Positions 47,712 through 57,143 of a DNA stretch of 64,000 nt are shown in pieces. The position numbers and the translations under genes are program-made. The notes under the pieces are model-generated. The model made no database searches. It was not told the DNA's origin and was given only the letters and a program-made list of their open reading frames with translations. Origin of the DNA: Neisseriaceae bacterium JH1-16 (lineage in GTDB: Bacteria > Pseudomonadota > Gammaproteobacteria > Burkholderiales > Chromobacteriaceae); NCBI GenBank assembly GCA_025989215.1, contig JAPDNP010000002.1, positions 310,001 to 374,000 of the forward strand, written 5' to 3'. Each line of letters opens with the position of its first letter. The stretch's first letter is position 1.

Positions 47712-48139
47712 GCGGCCATTGGCTGGCGGTTGCCTCGCGCGACCATGTGCGGCGCGGGCTGGCGGAGGGCTTCATGCAGGTCTGTCACGGCAAGGCGGCG
47801 CCGCTTCGGCGGCTACAATCGGGCGACTGCGTCGTCTACTATTCGCCGACCGCCGTGTTCGGCCAAGGTGAGCCCTTGCAGGCCTTCACCGCTTTCGGCC
47901 GGGTCGCCGCCGGCGTGCCGTACCAGGTCGCGATGAGCGACGACTTCCACCCGTATCGCCGCGACGTGCGCTGGTTCGCCGCCGACGAGACGCCGATCCG
48001 GCCACTACTGGCCGAGCTCGACCTAAGCGCCGGGCAGCGTCACTGGGGCTATGCACTGCGACTGGGCTTGCTGCCGCTCAGCGAGCACGATGCCCGGCGG
48101 ATCGCCGCCGCGATGGGGGTCAACCCGGCATCCATTTAG
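47708..48139 (+). CDS. EVE-domain protein (UPF0310)
   Basis: 143-residue EVE/PUA-like protein: [46 protein letters not shown] and [14 protein letters not shown] domains bind modified nucleobases in DNA or RNA, and UPF0310 members also appear in general metabolism contexts. Its ATGA overlap with the VOC gene places it in the YafY operon. No restriction or defence genes are near. Confidence 0.9.
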   Translation: MSGHWLAVASRDHVRRGLAEGFMQVCHGKAAPLRRLQSGDCVVYYSPTAVFGQGEPLQAFTAFGRVAAGVPYQVAMSDDFHPYRRDVRWFAADETPIRPLLAELDLSAGQRHWGYALRLGLLPLSEHDARRIAAAMGVNPASI

Positions 48140-48155
48140 GAAAGCGAGCAACACA

Positions 48156-48189
48156 ACGCCCCCGCCACGCGGCTGCATGGCGGGGGCGT
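48156..48189. terminator. Hairpin between convergent genes
   Basis: Eleven-bp perfect stem ACGCCCCCGCC / GGCGGGGGCGT with a 12-nt loop lies between the EVE gene and the convergent DUF2807 gene. There is no long T tract, but a bidirectional terminator is the likely role. Confidence 0.65.
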
Positions 48190-48212
48190 AACAGGGCTTG
48201 CGTCGGGTAGAC

Positions 48213-48953
48213 TCAGTCGAACGACACCTGGCCCGAACCGAGCCGGTTGACCGAGCGCTGCGCCGGCTTGCCCCACACCCGCACATCGCCCGAACCGAGC
48301 ACCGCCACTTGGGCGGCTTGCGAAGCATAGGCCTTCACATCGCCCGACCCCGACACCTCGACCGCCAGATCTCGCGCCTGCAGCGTCGAGACGTCCACCG
48401 CGCCGGAGCCGCTGATGCGCGCCTCGACCCGCTCGGCGCGCCCCGAGGCAACGACATTACCCGAGCCGCTGACCGCGACGCGCAACAACCGGCCGCTGAG
48501 CCCCGTCGCGCGTAGATCACCGGCGCCAGCGATATCCACCGACTCCAGCGCCGGCCCGCTCGCCTCGATGCGGATAGGGTCATGCAGTACCACCGAGCCG
48601 GTCAGTTTCACCACCAGCCGGCCGTCCTCCACCGTGGTGCTGAGCAGGGGCAACACATCGGCCGGTGCACTCACCACCAGGCGCGGGCGCGCCCCGGCGG
48701 TGAAGCTCATCTCTACCGGTGCCGCCAGCGTAATGCTGGAGAACGCCGCCAACGACCGCTCCTCGGTACGCATCGGCCCGTTGGCGACATGGGTAGCCTG
48801 CCCGCCCGACACCACCTGACCATTGATGATCACCACGCTCTGGCCGTCGCCGTCGATCACGACATTGCTGCTGGACACGCTGGCAGCGTGGCAGGGCGCA
48901 CCGGCCACGAACAAGCTGCCCAGCGCCAGGCTGACGAAATGGAATGCTTTCAT
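48213..48953 (-). CDS. DUF2807-domain secreted protein
   Basis: 246-residue secreted protein: signal peptide (to GAPCHA), then the 'putative auto-transporter adhesin head GIN' domain DUF2807. The repeating beta-helix pattern is clear as SGSGN/SGSGA/SGSGD turns (VAVSGSGNVVASGRA, EARISGSGAVDV, VEVSGSGDVKAYAS, AVLGSGDVRVWG). Such domains form a right-handed beta-helix at the surface or in the periplasm; function is not defined. ATG 48953 follows GGGGGA. Confidence 0.9.
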   Translation of the reverse strand: MKAFHFVSLALGSLFVAGAPCHAASVSSSNVVIDGDGQSVVIINGQVVSGGQATHVANGPMRTEERSLAAFSSITLAAPVEMSFTAGARPRLVVSAPADVLPLLSTTVEDGRLVVKLTGSVVLHDPIRIEASGPALESVDIAGAGDLRATGLSGRLLRVAVSGSGNVVASGRAERVEARISGSGAVDVSTLQARDLAVEVSGSGDVKAYASQAAQVAVLGSGDVRVWGKPAQRSVNRLGSGQVSFD

Positions 48954-49169
48954 GCGCTTCCCCCGGTCGGCCCCGGCAACAGGCCTGGGCAAGCTGCGGG
49001 GCGCCGCCGGCCTGCTCGGAGCAAGCGGAGCAGCCCCCTCTGTGGGGAGCATAGGCAAGCCCGGTACGGCTAGCCAGGCGCAGGGGCCTCGGCGCGACGG
49101 CAGGGTTGGCCGAACGCGGGTCCTGCACCCTCATCGCCGCCACCGGCAGGACCTGCGAAGCGCATTCGC

Positions 49170-50585
49170 TCAGGCAGCCGAGCCAGCCAGCGCCGGACGA
49201 GCGGTCGGTGCCGGCTCCGCCAGTTGTGTCTGCAGGGCTTCGACCACTGCGGCGATCACCGCCTCCCAACCGCCGCCGGCCGGCTGGCGGAACAAGCGCA
49301 TGCCGGGATACCACGGCGTGTCGCTGCGCTCGGCGAGCCAGCGCCAGTCGGTGCGATAGTCAGGCAGCAGCACCCAGCAAGGCGTGCCGAGCGCACCGGC
49401 CAAGTGGGCGACCGCGGTGTCGACGCTGATCACCAGGTCGAGATTCGCCAGCAACGCGGCGGTATCGGCAAAGTCGCTGAGTTCGTCCCCCAGTGCCAGC
49501 AGCGACAGGCCCTTTGGTGCGGCCAGAGCCTCGTCCTCGCCCGGCCCCTTCTGCAGGCTGACCCACTGCACCCCGGACACAGCCGCCAGCGGCGCCAGCG
49601 TGGCGAGCGAGGGCAGCGAACGGTCGGCATCGTTCTCGAAATACGGGTTGCCCTTCCACACCAGCCCGACACGAAAACCGCCCGGCAGGCGCGCCGCCCA
49701 GGCCGCGCTCTGCCCAAGGTTGGCCGAAAGATAGGGAATCGCGGCGGGGATGCCGTGCCGGTGGCTCTGGCACCAGTGCGGCAGGCTCATCGGCAGTGTC
49801 CAGTAGTCCCAGCCCGAGGCCGGCACCTCTCCCTGGAAGGACAACACCTCGTCCACGCCCGGCAGGCTGCCGAACAGCCCCGTCAGCCCTGGGTGGCAAA
49901 CCACGCTGACTCGCGCAGCGCCGCACTGCTTCAGCTCGGCGGTATAGCGGCAAAACTGGATCATGTCGCCGTGGCCGGCCTCGAAGCCGACCACGATCGC
50001 CCGGTCGTCGAGCGGTTCGCCCTGCCAGCGCGGGCAGCTGAAGTAGGCTGCCTGCCGCTCCAGCGCCGGGCTGGTGCGCGCCTCCAGGCAGGCCCAACCC
50101 TCCTCGAAGCGCCCCCGGCGCAGCAATACATAGCCGAGGTTGAAGCGGGCACGTGCATCGGTCGGGTCCAGCTCCAGCGCGGTGCGATGACAACGCTCCG
50201 CCTCGTCCTCGCGCTTGAGACAGGCAAGCAATATCCCCAGGCTGGACCACAGCGCGCTGGATACAGGGGCTTGCTCCAGGGCCTGCCGATAGAGCGCCTC
50301 GGCCTCGGCAAAGCGCTTGTGCCGCAATAGCAGTACGCCAAGATTCAGCGCGACCTGAGCACAGCTCGGGTCGGCGAGCAGTGCGCGCCGGTAGCACTGC
50401 TCCGCCTCCGCCTCGGCGCCGCGCCGCTCCAGCAGATAACCGAGATTGGCCAGCGCCTCGACCAGCTCCGGCGCCAGTTGCAGCGCCTGGCGGTAGCAGT
50501 CCTCGGCCCCGGCGGCATCGCCCGCCTCCATGCGCTGATTGCCCTGGAACAACCAAGTTTCGGCCTGGGAGAGATGTGCTGACAT
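49170..50585 (-). CDS. TPR protein with glycosyltransferase-like C-terminal domain
   Basis: 471 residues. The N-terminal half (about 1-170) is five or so tetratricopeptide repeats (for example CYRQALQLAPELVEALANLG and CYRRALLADPSCAQVALNLG). The C-terminal half resembles the GT9/GT41-like domain seen after TPRs in bacterial proteins (VVGFEAGHGDMIQFCRY, RVGLVWKGNPYFENDADRS, LDLVISVDTAVAHLAGALG). It probably glycosylates a protein or is a heptosyltransferase relative; the donor is unknown. ATG 50585 is the Met nearest the TPR start. A TTGGCCGAA word lies inside (49720). Confidence 0.88.
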   Translation of the reverse strand: MSAHLSQAETWLFQGNQRMEAGDAAGAEDCYRQALQLAPELVEALANLGYLLERRGAEAEAEQCYRRALLADPSCAQVALNLGVLLLRHKRFAEAEALYRQALEQAPVSSALWSSLGILLACLKREDEAERCHRTALELDPTDARARFNLGYVLLRRGRFEEGWACLEARTSPALERQAAYFSCPRWQGEPLDDRAIVVGFEAGHGDMIQFCRYTAELKQCGAARVSVVCHPGLTGLFGSLPGVDEVLSFQGEVPASGWDYWTLPMSLPHWCQSHRHGIPAAIPYLSANLGQSAAWAARLPGGFRVGLVWKGNPYFENDADRSLPSLATLAPLAAVSGVQWVSLQKGPGEDEALAAPKGLSLLALGDELSDFADTAALLANLDLVISVDTAVAHLAGALGTPCWVLLPDYRTDWRWLAERSDTPWYPGMRLFRQPAGGGWEAVIAAVVEALQTQLAEPAPTARPALAGSAA

Positions 50586-50721
50586 GTGGGCGAGCCCGAA
50601 AAGATTGCCCGCACCGGGCGGTGCAGGCTGGAAAACGGCCAGGCTTGGCCGAATCGGCAGGCGGCCAAGCATAACCGACACGGTGCGGGGTTAGAATGGC
50701 CGGTTCCAAACACAACAAGAC

Positions 50722-51189
50722 ATGATCATGACACCGCAACCACTACTACTCTTCCTGCACATCGCCAGCGTCACCCTGTGGGTCGGCGGTATGTTCTTCG
50801 CCTACGTCTGCCTGCGCCCAGCCGCTGCCGCGCTGCTCGAACCGCCGCAGCGCCTCAAGCTGTGGCGCGCAGTATTCGAACGCTTCTTCGTCTGGGTGTG
50901 GGCTGCAGTAGTGCTGATCGCCGCCAGCGGCTTCGCCATGCTCGGTCACGTTGGCTTCGCCGCCGCCCCGATCAACTGGCACCTGATGATGGCGCTGGGC
51001 ACGGTGATGATCGCGGTGTTCGTCTACGTGTTCGCCGTGCCCTACGCCCTGCTCAAGCAGGCCGTCGACAAGGAGGACTGGAAGGCCGCCGGTGCCGCGC
51101 TCAACCGCATCCGCCATGCGGTGGGCGGCAACCTGCTGCTGGGTGCGGTGACCATCGCCGTGGCGACGCTGGGTCGCCTGCTCGCCTGA
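50722..51189 (+). CDS. CopD-like integral membrane protein
   Basis: 155-residue, four-helix membrane protein resembling the CopD/DUF2269-type group: HIASVTLWVGGMFFAYVCLR at helix 1 with conserved His and Trp, further His in GHVGFAAAPINWHLMMALG. A heme or copper role is possible through these His residues but unproven. A plain ribosome site precedes the start. Its TGA stop is also the left target duplication of MITE copy 3. Confidence 0.8.
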   Translation: MIMTPQPLLLFLHIASVTLWVGGMFFAYVCLRPAAAALLEPPQRLKLWRAVFERFFVWVWAAVVLIAASGFAMLGHVGFAAAPINWHLMMALGTVMIAVFVYVFAVPYALLKQAVDKEDWKAAGAALNRIRHAVGGNLLLGAVTIAVATLGRLLA

Positions 51190-51330
51190 GAACCCGTTCA
51201 CGATCTGCTGCACTCGGGTGATCCTGCATTGAAATGCCACTCAACATGCTCATGGACTCTGTGTCCATTCCGCTGTTTCGCGTCATTTCGCCTTGGCTGA
51301 CCCTTCGTTCGCGAGATCGTGAACAGATTC
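51190..51330 (+). mobile_element. 141-bp MITE, copy 3
   Basis: Same element and orientation as at 39144, flanked by perfect TGA duplications (51187-51189, 51331-51333). The left TGA is the stop codon of the preceding gene. Confidence 0.92.
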
Positions 51331-51342
51331 TGAGCACGGGTA

Positions 51343-51822
51343 TCAACGCACTGACGCATCCGGTCGCAACAGCCGGATGCCGACGAACACGCTGATGCCG
51401 AACACCAGATGGGCAAACAGCGTCGCCCCACCGCGGCTCACGACAAACCAAGGAAACAACGCGGTGAAGCCGTACAGGTTGACGGCATAGATGACTAGCC
51501 CATACAGGGCGCCGCCGGGCAGCACCAGCCGGCGGCGCACCTTTAGCGCGAGGCCCCGCGCCAGCGCCGCATAGGCGATGGACAGGGCAAAATGGATCAG
51601 CGTCGCCGCCAATAGCAGCCGCCACGGCCACGCCGACGACTCGGTCAGCACCTCGCGCCCCAGCACGATGGCAGCGGTGAGCCGGGTATCGCGCAGCAGC
51701 GTCACCAGCACCGGCATACCGGCCAGCCACCACCACGCCATTTGGGCCACCGTCGCCAGACTGCCGGCCATGCAGCCAACCAGCATCGCCACCAACGGGG
51801 CGCTCCATTTCGTCACCGCCAC
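51343..51822 (-). CDS. Integral membrane protein of unknown function
   Basis: 159-residue protein with four predicted helices (about 8-30, 65-90, 103-120, 128-150) and a Trp-rich stretch QMAWWWLAGMP. The C-terminus, IRLLRPDASVR, lies 10 bp from MITE copy 3. I do not recognise the family with confidence. Confidence 0.65.
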   Translation of the reverse strand: MAVTKWSAPLVAMLVGCMAGSLATVAQMAWWWLAGMPVLVTLLRDTRLTAAIVLGREVLTESSAWPWRLLLAATLIHFALSIAYAALARGLALKVRRRLVLPGGALYGLVIYAVNLYGFTALFPWFVVSRGGATLFAHLVFGISVFVGIRLLRPDASVR

Positions 51823-52011
51823 CTCTTAATTCCTCAAATGATCCGGCCGTGATCGGCACGGCTCCGCCGCGCCGGCACTCAGCGTAGCGAAGTCCGGTCG
51901 GCCCGCTGCCGAACCAAGCCACCAGGTACCGCGCGCCATTGCCGGCGCCCTTCAGGAACAGAGCGCTCACGGCCGGTTCAGCATCAACCCGCAGTCCGGA
52001 TCGCGACCGCC

Positions 52012-52713
52012 CTACTGTGCGGTCGAGGTGGCCGTCTGGCCGAACAGGATGCGCCGCTCCTCTTCGCTCATCGGATTGGACCGCGAATAGCTCTCGCCGG
52101 TGCCCTGATAGGCACGGACCGTGGCGGGCCGCGCGGCAATCGCGGTAAACCAGCGCTTCAGATGAGGAAAGTCGTCGAGCCGCTGGCCGTGCGCCTCGTG
52201 CGGCACAATCCACGGATAGGCGGCGATATCGGCGATCGAAAACTCGCCCGCCACATAGTCGCGATCGGCCAGGCGCCGGTCGAGCACGCCGTAGAGGCGG
52301 TTGGTTTCCTTCTCGTAACGCTCGATTGCGTACGGCACCTTTTCCGGCGCATAGACATTGAAGTGGCCGTTCTGTCCGGCCATCGGCCCCAGCCCCGCCA
52401 CCTGCCAGAACAACCACTGCAGCACCTCGGCGCGGCCGACCTGGTCACCCGGCAACAGGCGACCGGTCTTTTCGGCCAGGTAGAGCAGCATCGCGCCCGA
52501 TTCGAACAGCGAGATCGGCGCCCCGCCGCCGGCCGGCTCATGGTCGACCAGCGCCGGGATCTTGTTGTTGGGCGAGATCGCCAGGAACTCCGGGCTGAAC
52601 TGCTCGCCCTTGCCAATATTGATCGGGATGATCCGATAGGGCAGTCCCACTTCTTCCAGGAACATCGTCAGCTTGTGGCCGTTCGGCGTCGCGCAGTAGT
52701 AGAGATCGATCAT
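52012..52713 (-). CDS. Glutathione S-transferase (YghU/YfcG-like, nu class)
   Basis: 233-residue GST. The N-terminal thioredoxin-like domain is LYYCATPNGHKLTMFLEEVG with Asn/Thr in place of Cys/Tyr as in YfcG/YghU; NNKIPALVDHEP and LFESGAMLLYLAEKTG supply the glutathione site. The all-helical C-terminal domain has YVAGEFSIADIAAYPWI. The family has disulfide-bond oxidoreductase activity using two glutathiones. ATG 52713 opens MIDLYYC. Confidence 0.93.
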   Translation of the reverse strand: MIDLYYCATPNGHKLTMFLEEVGLPYRIIPINIGKGEQFSPEFLAISPNNKIPALVDHEPAGGGAPISLFESGAMLLYLAEKTGRLLPGDQVGRAEVLQWLFWQVAGLGPMAGQNGHFNVYAPEKVPYAIERYEKETNRLYGVLDRRLADRDYVAGEFSIADIAAYPWIVPHEAHGQRLDDFPHLKRWFTAIAARPATVRAYQGTGESYSRSNPMSEEERRILFGQTATSTAQ

Positions 52714-52945
52714 GGGTGGGTTCTCCGTGGGTGGGCATGACAATATGATCCTCGCCGCGCTGTTTGAACAGGGCCAAAACCGGCCCCTAGCAGGGGGCCA
52801 ATCCTCGCCACGGCAGCCGCAGTGCAATGTTTGTTAACCATTCTCGAAAGGGCCGAAAGAGCCCTCTGGCTATAGTGGTAGTGGAGCGTTGGCGTCACTC
52901 TGTCGCGGAGTGGCGGGCCGATTGGTATTGCGTGGGTGGCCCACA

Positions 52946-54358
52946 ATGCGCGCTCTGCTCTCGTTGTTGCATCGCTTGCTGGTCGTACTGCTCTGCTGCC
53001 TGCCGCTGGCGGCCGGAGCTGCGCGACTTGGCGCGCCGCAGCTCGAACAACTGGTCGCGCCGATCGCACTCTACCCTGACCCATTGCTCTCTCAAGTGCT
53101 GATGGCGTCGACCTTCCCCGCCCAAGTCGTCTCGGCCGCCGCCTGGTCGCAGCGCCACCCCGAACTGAGCGGCGACGAGGCGGTACAGGCCGTGCAGGAG
53201 CAGGATTGGGACCCGAGCGTGCAATCGCTGGCGGCGGTACCCGATGTGCTGGCGATGATGGGCAGCCAACCCGACTGGGTCAGCTCGCTGGGCAAAGCCT
53301 TTCAGGCCCAACCCAAGGAGGTGATGGCCGCGGTGCAGCGGCTGCGTGCCCGCGCCGAGCAGGCCGGCTATCTGAACGACACCGAGGCGCAGACACTAGT
53401 GGTCGGGCCGGACAACAGCCTGGCCATCGAGCCGAGCGACGATGACGAGTTCTACCTGCCCTACTACGACTCGGCCGTGGTGTACGGCATCTGGCCCTAC
53501 CCGGCTTATCCGCCGTACTTCTTCCTGCCGCCGTTCGAACACGGCATCAATGTGCGCCACCATCATGATGGCATCCGCTTCGGCCACGGCATCGCCATTC
53601 ATAACGCTCTGTGGGGCGGCTGCGACTGGCAGGGCCACCGCTTGTTCGTCAATGTCGGCCGCTACAACGCGCTCTATCTGCAAAGCCCGCTGAGCACAAC
53701 GGCCGCGACGCAGCACTGGCACCGCGGCATGCTGTCGGCGTCACAGGTCTCGCCGCAGCCAGCCCAAACGCCGCCGGCCACTGCGATGCCTCCGAGCCCA
53801 AACACCCAGTCGACAGCTACCGCCACGACTCCTGCGACACTCGCTCCTCGGCACACCATCACCTCGCCACTTCATACGGCCATCGCACCGGTGTCGCCGT
53901 CAAGCTTAGCAAGCCGGCCGGGCATGCCGCCGCCTGTGACGCTTGGCGCCCGTTACGCAGCCGCACCGCAACCTATGACGGCTCCGCCGTCCCGCCTGTC
54001 GGACCGGCCGGTCACACCGCCGACCGTGACGCTCGGCGCCCGCTACGCGGCGACACCGCAGCCGGTACCCACACCGCCATCCCGCTCGCTAGCCCAGCAG
54101 CAACCGGCTCCACCGCGGGCCTACCATCCGGTGCAGACGCGCCCCGCGCAGTCCGCCTGGGTCGCCGTCACGCCGCAGGCACCGGCAACCCGACAGGCTA
54201 GGATGGCCGAGCCGAGCTATGCCCCGCCGGCACCATCCCACGCCTATACACGGCCGCCGGCAACCTACTATCCGAGCTGGGGCGGTGGTGGAGGCGGCAG
54301 TCGCAGCAGCGGCTTCTCCGGTGGTGGCGGCTTCTCGGGCGGCGGCGGCCACCACTGA
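52946..54358 (+). CDS. DUF3300 secreted protein with Pro/Ala repeats
   Basis: 470 residues. A signal peptide (to AAGA) precedes the DUF3300 domain (PQLEQLVAPIALYPDPLLSQ, ... ASTFPAQVVSAAAWSQRHPE, ... WDPSVQSLAAVPDVLAMM). A Tyr/Pro/His-rich region (YGIWPYPAYPPYFFLPPF) follows, and the low-complexity tail includes two copies of a 30-residue unit around VTLGARYAA (DNA near 53935 and 54025). The end is Gly-rich (SGGGGFSGGGGHH). Probably a secreted, partly disordered envelope protein; function unknown. Confidence 0.88.
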   Translation: MRALLSLLHRLLVVLLCCLPLAAGAARLGAPQLEQLVAPIALYPDPLLSQVLMASTFPAQVVSAAAWSQRHPELSGDEAVQAVQEQDWDPSVQSLAAVPDVLAMMGSQPDWVSSLGKAFQAQPKEVMAAVQRLRARAEQAGYLNDTEAQTLVVGPDNSLAIEPSDDDEFYLPYYDSAVVYGIWPYPAYPPYFFLPPFEHGINVRHHHDGIRFGHGIAIHNALWGGCDWQGHRLFVNVGRYNALYLQSPLSTTAATQHWHRGMLSASQVSPQPAQTPPATAMPPSPNTQSTATATTPATLAPRHTITSPLHTAIAPVSPSSLASRPGMPPPVTLGARYAAAPQPMTAPPSRLSDRPVTPPTVTLGARYAATPQPVPTPPSRSLAQQQPAPPRAYHPVQTRPAQSAWVAVTPQAPATRQARMAEPSYAPPAPSHAYTRPPATYYPSWGGGGGGSRSSGFSGGGGFSGGGGHH

Positions 54359-54437
54359 TCTCCGAATTTCACTTTCCTGTCGCGATAGTTGTGCCTAGTC
54401 TCTCGCCATCTTCAAACACAGCAAGAAGATGGTACCC

Positions 54438-54545
54438 ATGGACCATCTCAGCGATCTGCGTCTGTTCGTTGACGCCTCGCAACGGGACAACTTCTCGGCC
54501 GCCGGCCGCAAGCAGGGCTTGTCTCCTGCGGCAGCCAGCGCTTGA
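54438..54545 (+). pseudogene. LysR-family gene, truncated 5' fragment
   Basis: 35 codons only: MDHLSDLRLFVDASQRDNFS continuing AAGRKQGLSPAAASA and a stop. This is the first half of a LysR HTH. The homology ends within the recognition helix, at the point where an unrelated minus-strand gene fragment begins. Confidence 0.8.
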
Positions 54546-54673
54546 CTCGCGAAGGCGGCGTCGCTGCTGTCCCAGAATGCGGCATAGCGATGCGCGGCCA
54601 GAATGAGTGGTGCAGCGGCGGCCAACATCAGCAGGCCTGCCTGCCGCGACAGGGAAAGGAAGGGGCGGATCAT
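54546..54673 (-). pseudogene. N-terminal fragment of a lost secreted or membrane protein
   Basis: Minus-strand codons MIRPFLSLSRQAGLLMLAAA form a signal peptide or first helix and continue as PLILAAHRYAAFWDSSDAAF, after which the frame runs into antisense of the LysR fragment. GGAGCCACC lies just before the ATG. Its true body is missing. Confidence 0.5.
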
Positions 54674-54793
54674 GGTGGCTCCTGGCTATTGCTGGTTTCC
54701 AAGCACAGCCGGAGTATCGAACTACCTGCGACAGTTGATAATTGGCGACAGCCTTGAATGATTGTCTTGTTTGGTTTGAAAATCAGATCGGAA

Positions 54794-55720
54794 TCAAGTC
54801 GGTGAAGCCGAGCCCAGCGGCTCAAAGCCCGGCAGCAACGGCACCCGTTCGGCCAGAAACTGGATGAATACCCGGGCGCGCAGCGCCTGGTAACGGCGCG
54901 GCGGATACAGCACCGACACACTCTGCATCGCGCTCTGCCAGTCCGGCAGCACCCTCAGCAACTGGCCGCTGCCTAGCAGATCGCCGGCCAACCAGGTCGG
55001 CGCCAGCGCCGGTCCCACCCCGCCAAGCAGGGCTTCGCGTATCGCCAGCGCACTGTTGACCCGGTATCTGCCCTGCACGGGCACCTTGGCGAGCTGTCCC
55101 TGCGGCCCGAACAGCTCGACAGCATCGATGCTGGCGGCCCCGGCGAAGCGCAAGAGACTATGCCCGACCAGGTCTTCGGGGCGCTCGATCAGCGGGTGGG
55201 CCCGCAGATAGTCAGGCGACGCCACCAGATAGCGCGGCGAGCGGGCCAGACGCCGCGCGACCGCATTGGGCGGCATCTCCTCACCCAGGCGCAGCGCCAC
55301 GTCGACGCCCTCTTCGGTCAGGTCGATGAAGCGGTCGTTCAGCAGCAGCTCGATCTCGATTTCCGGGTACTGCGCCAGAAATTCCAGCACCAGCGCGTTC
55401 ACGCACAGCACGCCCAGGCTAACCGGCGCGCTGACGCGCAGCGGCCCGACCGGCTGCTCGATCAACCCGCGCACGTCGGCCACCGCCTCGCCGTACTCCT
55501 CCAGCATCCGCTTGGCGCGCTCATAGAAGCGCCGCCCCTGCTCGGTCGGCGCGACGTTGCTGGTGGTGCGAATCAGCAGCCGGGCGCCCAGTTGCTGCTC
55601 TAGCGCCGCGATGGTCTTGCTGACGGTCGGTTGGGTGGAGCCCAGTTCTCGGGCGGCGGCGGACAGGCTGCCCAGCTCCACTGCCCGCACCAGGGAGTGC
55701 ATTGCTCGGATGGTGTCCAT
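54794..55720 (-). CDS. LysR-family transcriptional regulator
   Basis: 308-residue LysR regulator: HTH at 4-62 (MHSLVRAVELGSLSAAAREL, STQPTVSKTIAALEQQLGAR) and effector domain from about 90 (LRVSAPVSLGVLCVNALV). It is of the CrgA/YafC-like subgroup. It is divergent from the SGNH hydrolase gene, 103 bp between starts, and probably controls it. Confidence 0.93.
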   Translation of the reverse strand: MDTIRAMHSLVRAVELGSLSAAARELGSTQPTVSKTIAALEQQLGARLLIRTTSNVAPTEQGRRFYERAKRMLEEYGEAVADVRGLIEQPVGPLRVSAPVSLGVLCVNALVLEFLAQYPEIEIELLLNDRFIDLTEEGVDVALRLGEEMPPNAVARRLARSPRYLVASPDYLRAHPLIERPEDLVGHSLLRFAGAASIDAVELFGPQGQLAKVPVQGRYRVNSALAIREALLGGVGPALAPTWLAGDLLGSGQLLRVLPDWQSAMQSVSVLYPPRRYQALRARVFIQFLAERVPLLPGFEPLGSASPT

Positions 55721-55823
55721 GGCATTCGATATTGGAATAATCCCAATGCCATTTTGGCGGCTACTGCGGTGGCATGGAAGAGCCTATCGTTCGGGACATC
55801 ACCTACCCGACAAGGACAACAAC

Positions 55824-57098
55824 ATGAACCGCCTGACACTGACACTTCCGCTCGCCCTGGCGCTGGCCGTCACCCTTGGCACCGCCCAAGCCACGCCACC
55901 GGCAAACAGGCCACCAGAGAACAGGATCGATAACTGGATCGCGACATGGACGGCCAGCCCGCAGCCGGTCTGGGGCAGCGAGCTACCGCTGCCGATCCGG
56001 GTTCCAGCCACATTGACCGACCAGACCGTCCGCCAGGTACTACGTGTCAGCAGCGGCGGCCAGCGGGTGCGCGTGGTGCTGTCCAATGAATACGGCACTG
56101 AACCCTTGCGGATCGGCGCCGCCCACGTCGCCATGGCCGTGGCAGGCTCCGCCATCACCGCCGGCAGCGACCGCGTGCTGCGCTTCGGCGGCGAACAAAG
56201 CACCACCATCCCGCCCGGCGCCAAGCTGCTCAGCGACCCGGTCGAGCTCGACGTCGCCACGCTGGCCCGCCTAGCGGTGACACTATACTTGCCGGCCAAG
56301 ACCCTGCTGACCACCTTCCACTGGGACGGCAAGGAAACCGCTTACCTCGCCGCCGGCAACCGGGTCGCCGCCGCCCGTCTCGATACCAACTCCCGCCTGG
56401 AGGCACGACTGTTCCTCACCGATGTGCTGGTCGACTCCCCGACCAACGCCGGCACCGTGGTGGCCCTTGGCGACTCGATCACCGACGGCAACGGCTCGAC
56501 TTCGGACAGCGACCGGCGCTGGCCGGACTTCCTCGCGCAACGTTTAGCGAAAGAACGGATCACCGTGCTCAACGCGGGCATCTCTGGCGGCCGCCTGCTG
56601 CAGGACGGCATGGGCAGCAGCGCACTAGCGCGCTTCAACCGCGACGTGCTCAGCCAGCCGCAGCTGAAGAGCGTGGTGGTGCTGCTCGGCATCAACGACA
56701 TCAGTTGGGCCGGCACCTCGTTCGCCCCTCATGCCGCACCGCCGTCGGCCGACAGCCTGATCGTCGGCTACCGCCAGCTGATCGCGCAGGCGCGGCTGCG
56801 CAAGGTGCGCATCATCGGCGCCACGCTGCTGCCGTTCGAGGGCGCGCTGGATGCCACGCCGCTGCAGGGCTACTACAACGCCGACAAGGACAAGCTGCGC
56901 CAGGCCATCAACCAATGGATCCGCAGCAGCGGCGAGTTCGACGCCGTCGTCGACTTCGATGCGCTGACACGCGACCCGGCCCGGCCAAGCCGCCTGTTGC
57001 CGCGTTACGACTCCGGCGACCACCTGCACCCCGGTGACGCCGGCTACCAGGCGATGGCGGATAGTCTGGACCACCAGACGCTGCTGGGTAAGCGCTGA
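55824..57098 (+). CDS. Secreted SGNH/GDSL-family hydrolase
   Basis: 424-residue secreted esterase-like enzyme. The signal peptide (to AQA) precedes an N-terminal beta domain (to about 210) and an SGNH domain with block I VVALGDSITDGNG (nucleophile Ser), block II Gly in NAGISGGRLL, block III GIND and block V DSGDHLHPGDAGY (catalytic Asp and His). Such enzymes cleave ester bonds in lipids or acetylated polysaccharides. It is divergent from a LysR regulator. Confidence 0.93.
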   Translation: MNRLTLTLPLALALAVTLGTAQATPPANRPPENRIDNWIATWTASPQPVWGSELPLPIRVPATLTDQTVRQVLRVSSGGQRVRVVLSNEYGTEPLRIGAAHVAMAVAGSAITAGSDRVLRFGGEQSTTIPPGAKLLSDPVELDVATLARLAVTLYLPAKTLLTTFHWDGKETAYLAAGNRVAAARLDTNSRLEARLFLTDVLVDSPTNAGTVVALGDSITDGNGSTSDSDRRWPDFLAQRLAKERITVLNAGISGGRLLQDGMGSSALARFNRDVLSQPQLKSVVVLLGINDISWAGTSFAPHAAPPSADSLIVGYRQLIAQARLRKVRIIGATLLPFEGALDATPLQGYYNADKDKLRQAINQWIRSSGEFDAVVDFDALTRDPARPSRLLPRYDSGDHLHPGDAGYQAMADSLDHQTLLGKR

Positions 57099-57114
57099 GC
57101 AAGTGTCTGAAAGG

Positions 57115-57143
57115 GAAAATCCCCTTGAAACAGGGGGATTTTC
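57115..57143 (+). terminator. Hairpin after the SGNH hydrolase gene
   Basis: Ten-bp perfect stem GAAAATCCCC / GGGGATTTTC with a 9-nt loop, 16 nt past the stop. The T-rich arm itself ends the structure; a terminator is likely. Confidence 0.7.

Noticed and set aside
47708-48139. EVE-domain gene as part of a defence island
   Set aside because: EVE domains can accompany restriction systems, but the neighbours here are a YafY regulator and a VOC protein with no nuclease or methylase.
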